Origin: Epiperipatus broadwayi
Lineage: Eukaryota > Onychophora > Udeonychophora > Euonychophora > Peripatidae
Assembly (NCBI GenBank): GCA_028023455.1
Contig: JAQFVV010000353.1
Location: 770,830 to 834,829 of the forward strand
DNA: 64,000 bases
Reading direction: 5' to 3'
Position numbers and translations under genes: made by a program. This document shows, one piece after another, positions 60,805 through 64,000 of the stretch; position 1 is the first letter of the stretch; each line of letters starts with the position of its first letter. The notes beneath the pieces were generated by a model, which did not search any database, was not told where the DNA came from, and saw only the letters and a list, made by a program, of their open reading frames with translations.

Positions 60805-62164
60805 CATATGTTATTCCATATAATTTTGGGATAATTAACTGATTTAGTCTTTCGTAATTAATATCATGCATTAAATTCAATTGTTTTATTATATTCCAAA
60901 TTTATATATTATTTTTTAAAAGTTTATTCAGAGCACATTATATAAAAAGATGTTCTGAGATTTATCCATGATTAAGTTTTATATTTTTTGCTTGAAAATC
61001 TAATATACGTGTATATATAAAAGTAACTTTGATTTCATTTTTCATTTGGAAAACCTATTTTATTTTTGAATTTACTCCATCATTTTATCTTTCAAACAGT
61101 ATTGAAAACCAACTGCAAAAATAATCCGTTCATCAAATATAAAAAAAATAAAGGAGTTTGGGGATAAAAATAAATTTTATATTTTCCCCCCAATGGAATA
61201 TTACACAATCTGCATTGATCTCCCTTTGTCATCAAAACTAGAACTTATCCTTCATAAGAACAAAAAGTAGAAAAAAAACTCGGAAAAAAAAAATACAAAT
61301 TTATATTATGGACTTGAGAAGACAAACATAAGTCGCTCTCTCTTACTTTTTTTTTTTATGAAAAAGTAATTTTTAAAATGTTAGTTGATATTTTTCTAAT
61401 ACGTAAAAAAGAAAAAAAAATATCAAAAACTCTAGTGAAGCTTAATATATGTAGAGATAGTTTTAAAATGTTTCATTCTTGAAATAAGAAATATTAGATA
61501 GAAATATGTTAAGCTAACATTTATTATTATTAAATTTTAAACGTTTAATAACTTGAAAACTTTTAAGTAGTTATTTAATCAATATAAGTATATTTAATTT
61601 ATTATAAGTCTGTAATAAACAGTTACGTGTATGGGCAATAAAAGAAACAAGATTTTGTGGTTTAAAAGTCATAGTATATAAACAGATTATGATGTTTTAT
61701 CCTCATCATGCAATATCAGTTCACTGCCGTTCTTCTTAATAGGATAAACAATTCAATATTTTTTAAATCTTATTTATTACCTCAAAATTGTTGAAATATA
61801 TATATATAAAGGATCTCATGAAATAATGGTAATACATTCATTGTCCAGGTTTTCTTTTTTTTAAGTACAGAGGATTAAAAAAAACCAATAGCTTGGGATT
61901 TTCCTTTTAGCTATTTGGACCACAGCAAATCGAATTAACTATCCAGAATTAGTTAGTAAATGGGTATCAGATATTTTTATCTAGATTATAAAACATAGAT
62001 GAAAAAGTGTTCAACCTCTCATCACCCTGCGATTGTTAAAATTAATGAAAATCATCTTTTCCTTCATTGTTAATATATAATGGCTGTTTGAGAGATTTCT
62101 GCTTTGCAATATAAATTATTTGAAAGTTGTTTTACTTTTTACTTCTCTCTTTCTCTCTCTACAT
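60805..62164. other. No recognisable feature
   Basis: AT-rich, many homopolymer runs. Nothing supported. Confidence 0.45.
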
Positions 62165-62805
62165 ATACCATTTCAATCACTATTGATCCACTGGAGAATA
62201 AAGATCTTTTCAGATTTAGTTTAGTTTCTCTTATCTTTAACCTCTTTTTCCCTTTTTACATGAGAAAACGTCCTTATTTCATCCATCCATCTCACATGCT
62301 ATATTTTCGCATCTTTTAAAATCTCTTTGAATCCAATTTAAAACTTCAGCATTTTTCTAGTAATATGTCCAGCTCCATTATATTTCAGTTTTTTAATTTT
62401 TTCAATGATGTCAGTAATATCTGTTTGTTCTCTTACTGTTGTATTTAGTTTTTAATCTCTTATTATTACTCCTAACATATAGTTCCCCATACTCTGTTGA
62501 GTATTTGAAATCTCTGTATTTCTCTTCTCTTAAGTGTCCAAATCTCAGATCCATAGGTAGCAATTGGTAAAACACATCTATTAAAAATATTTTCAAGCCC
62601 ATAAGTAAATTTTCTTTTAATATTAAGTTATTTTTTTGCAAAAGCACTCAATTAATTTCATCCATTATGTTTCTTTCTGTATTAAAAATCTGACCAAGAT
62701 TTTTGTAGTCATTAACTTCTTCTAATTTATGATATTTAATCTTTATTTTTTACTCCTGAGAAAATTCCACTGTGCATTACTTTGAACTTTTTAGTATTTA
62801 TCTTC
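62165..62805 (-). pseudogene. RTE-type LINE relic on the minus strand
   Basis: Minus strand from 62805 to 62165: pieces matching the EVNDYK-LGQI-NTE region, NNLILK, a VLP..YGSE-like piece, VREQT, AGHI and RWMDE of the RTE copy at 50770-51732, in order and ending close to CAGTGGATCAATAGTGATTG. A 78-codon fragment is open at 62411-62647 but in a shifted frame. Several small deletions. Confidence 0.8.
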
Positions 62806-63818
<1,013 letters not shown>

Positions 63819-64000
63819 GAAGTGCATGCGCATGTATGCCTAACTCATCAAGAATGAAGGTCTTATTAATAATCTTTTTTTCCCCATATTCTAATCGTTT
63901 TCACACTTAAAAACTGTGGTATATATCTGTGATAGATAAAGACAGCGATGGCTGATTACTGAACAGTTGTTTTCTAGCAAAAAGTAAGTAATACGGTCGT

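Overview
The window is very AT-rich nuclear DNA (roughly three quarters A+T by eye) with no convincing host gene. It looks like an intergenic or intronic stretch of an invertebrate metazoan genome, packed with old and moderately young transposable elements. The organism cannot be fixed from this sequence. The mix of Penelope-like elements with GIY-YIG endonuclease, RTE-type LINEs ending in TGATGA repeats, a Tigger/pogo-type TA-inserting transposon, a Ty3/Gypsy relic and tRNA-Gly-derived SINEs fits a mollusc, chelicerate, cnidarian or similar genome. Nothing looks bacterial, and there is no operon, CRISPR array or prophage.

Layout. 1-12 kb: a small hairpin retroposon copy (497-578), a TA-flanked TIR transposon (942-2182), a ~720-bp dispersed repeat (3731-4456, second copy 10829-11545), a SINE inserted at the edge of the first copy with a 16-bp target duplication, a LINE 3' end (4702-5212), and a broken Gypsy-like relic on the minus strand (8581-10154). 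12-21 kb: a foldback element with hammerhead-ribozyme-like cores (12733-13114), a long AAT microsatellite, a large foldback carrying tRNA-like ends (15495-16305), and two tRNA-Gly SINEs. 21.8-23.2 kb: the best-preserved coding sequence, a 5'-truncated Penelope-like ORF on the minus strand, followed just downstream by a degenerate hammerhead-like motif. 26-34 kb: further inverted repeats, a second TIR transposon copy (31741-32785) and a cluster of ~310-bp repeats. 38.2-43.4 kb: a 5.2-kb element bounded by ~43-bp inverted repeats that each fold into a hairpin, with no recognisable transposase. 48.6-48.9 kb: a nearly perfect 98-bp-arm hairpin. 50.8-62.8 kb: four RTE LINE copies, a decayed Penelope copy and more SINEs and hairpin retroposons.

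How the parts relate. RTE and Penelope proteins are plausible sources of the retroposition machinery. The short elements (tRNA-Gly SINE and hairpin family) carry 12-16-bp target duplications, so they were probably moved by a LINE. The Penelope ORFs and the hammerhead-like foldbacks may belong to one system, because Penelope-like elements are known to carry hammerhead ribozymes. All protein-coding remnants except the Penelope ORF at 21.9-23.2 kb are interrupted.
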